The notes beneath the pieces are model-generated. The model did no database searches, had not been told where the DNA came from, and was given only the letters and a program-made list of their open reading frames with translations. Position numbers and translations under genes: made by a program. Shown here piece after piece: positions 7,508 through 7,997 of a stretch of DNA of 7,997 bases. The stretch's first letter is position 1. Each line of letters opens with the position of its first letter. This DNA is from Bacteroidales bacterium UBA4459 (lineage in GTDB: Bacteria; Bacteroidota; Bacteroidia; Bacteroidales; F082): assembly GCA_002389465.1 (NCBI GenBank), contig DGOT01000246.1, forward strand, positions 1 through 7,997, in the 5' to 3' direction.

Positions 7508-7997
7508 ATGAAAGAAACTTATAAAATTGCCGTTTTCTTATCGACCTTTACTTTATTACTCGTTTTTTTAATATCCTGCGGATCGTATCAGAATGAACAA
7601 AAAACAAATAACGAAAACGATAAAAAAGAGACAGAAATGAAACATGTGGACTGGAGTAAGCACGCCAATATTTATGAGGTCAATATCAGGCAATACACAC
7701 CGGAAGGAACCATCAACGCCTTTCGAAAGCATTTACATCGCCTGAAGAATATGGGTGTGGACATTTTATGGCTTATGCCGGTTCAGCCCATAGGCGAATT
7801 GAACAGAAAAGGTTCGCTGGGAAGTTATTATTCGGTAAAGGATTATAAAGCCGTTAATCCTGAATTTGGCACCATGCAGGATTTGAAAGACCTGGTAAAG
7901 GAAGCGCATGAAATGGGCATGTATGTTATTCTCGATTGGGTGGCCAACCATTCAGCCTGGGATAATATATGGACAGAAGAACATCCTGAATATTATG
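7508..7997 (+). CDS. GH13 alpha-amylase family lipoprotein, 3' end outside window
   Basis: ATG at 7508-7510 opens a frame that stays open to the window edge (163 complete codons). Residues 1-23 are a lipoprotein signal with lipobox LISC, so Cys24 would be lipidated. A charged, Asn/Lys/Glu-rich linker (about 26-48) would hold the enzyme off the membrane. The GH13 barrel starts at NIYEVNIRQYTPEG (54-67) and continues through GVDILWLMPVQPIG 83-96, GSYYSVKDYKAVNPEFGT 105-122 and conserved region I, DWVANH 143-148. The nucleophile, acid/base and third carboxylate lie beyond the window, so activity cannot be judged. Its wording differs from SusG, the surface amylase of the Sus system, whose first strands read otherwise; it belongs to another GH13 group common in Bacteroidota. 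Whether the lipoprotein faces the periplasm or the cell surface is not clear: the residues after Cys24 (GSYQNEQ) contain no early run of acidic residues. It is third in the operon. Confidence 0.88.
   Translation, partial: MKETYKIAVFLSTFTLLLVFLISCGSYQNEQKTNNENDKKETEMKHVDWSKHANIYEVNIRQYTPEGTINAFRKHLHRLKNMGVDILWLMPVQPIGELNRKGSLGSYYSVKDYKAVNPEFGTMQDLKDLVKEAHEMGMYVILDWVANHSAWDNIWTEEHPEYY

Noticed and set aside
7508..7997. Identification of the lipoprotein GH13 as SusG
   Set aside because: The N-terminal barrel strands (NIYEVNIRQYTPEG, GSYYSVKDY) differ from those of SusG, and there is no matching extension after the lipid Cys. Only a GH13 family call is safe.

Overview
The window looks like a piece of a Bacteroidota genome. 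It encodes a neopullulanase closely resembling SusA of the Bacteroides starch-utilisation system and two lipoproteins with short Cys lipoboxes. None of the five visible start codons has a Shine-Dalgarno sequence. The one divergent intergenic region carries a Bacteroidota-type -7 promoter octamer (TAnnTTTG) facing each way. No genus can be named from the sequence alone.

Layout. (a) 1-159, plus strand: the 3' end of an unidentified gene, followed by a short GC-rich, hairpin-forming convergent spacer (160-223). (b) 224-2510, minus strand: a tight two-gene unit read right to left. It holds a cytoplasmic GH13 enzyme most like trehalose synthase (TreS), then, after only 4 nt, a cyclophilin-type peptidyl-prolyl isomerase with a lipoprotein signal. 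(c) 2511-2767: a divergent promoter region. (d) 2768-7997, plus strand: an alpha-glucan operon of a secreted SusA-like GH13 neopullulanase, a large secreted GH31 alpha-glucosidase or alpha-transglucosylase with an extra N-terminal module (12 nt gap), and the first 163 codons of a lipoprotein GH13 enzyme (15 nt gap) that runs off the window.

How the genes may work together (inference). The exported SusA-like, GH31 and lipoprotein GH13 enzymes would cut and rearrange starch, pullulan or maltodextrins in the periplasm or at the cell surface. The cytoplasmic TreS-like enzyme would act on imported maltose or maltooligosaccharides. No SusC/SusD pair, SusR-type regulator or transporter lies in the window; any would have to be beyond the right edge or elsewhere. 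I found no RNA gene, CRISPR array or insertion sequence. The most unusual points are the TreS-like protein's altered segment where the canonical TreS signature after GDE should be, the transglucosylase-like active-site wording of the GH31 enzyme, and the pairing of a lipoprotein PPIase with a cytoplasmic glycosidase.
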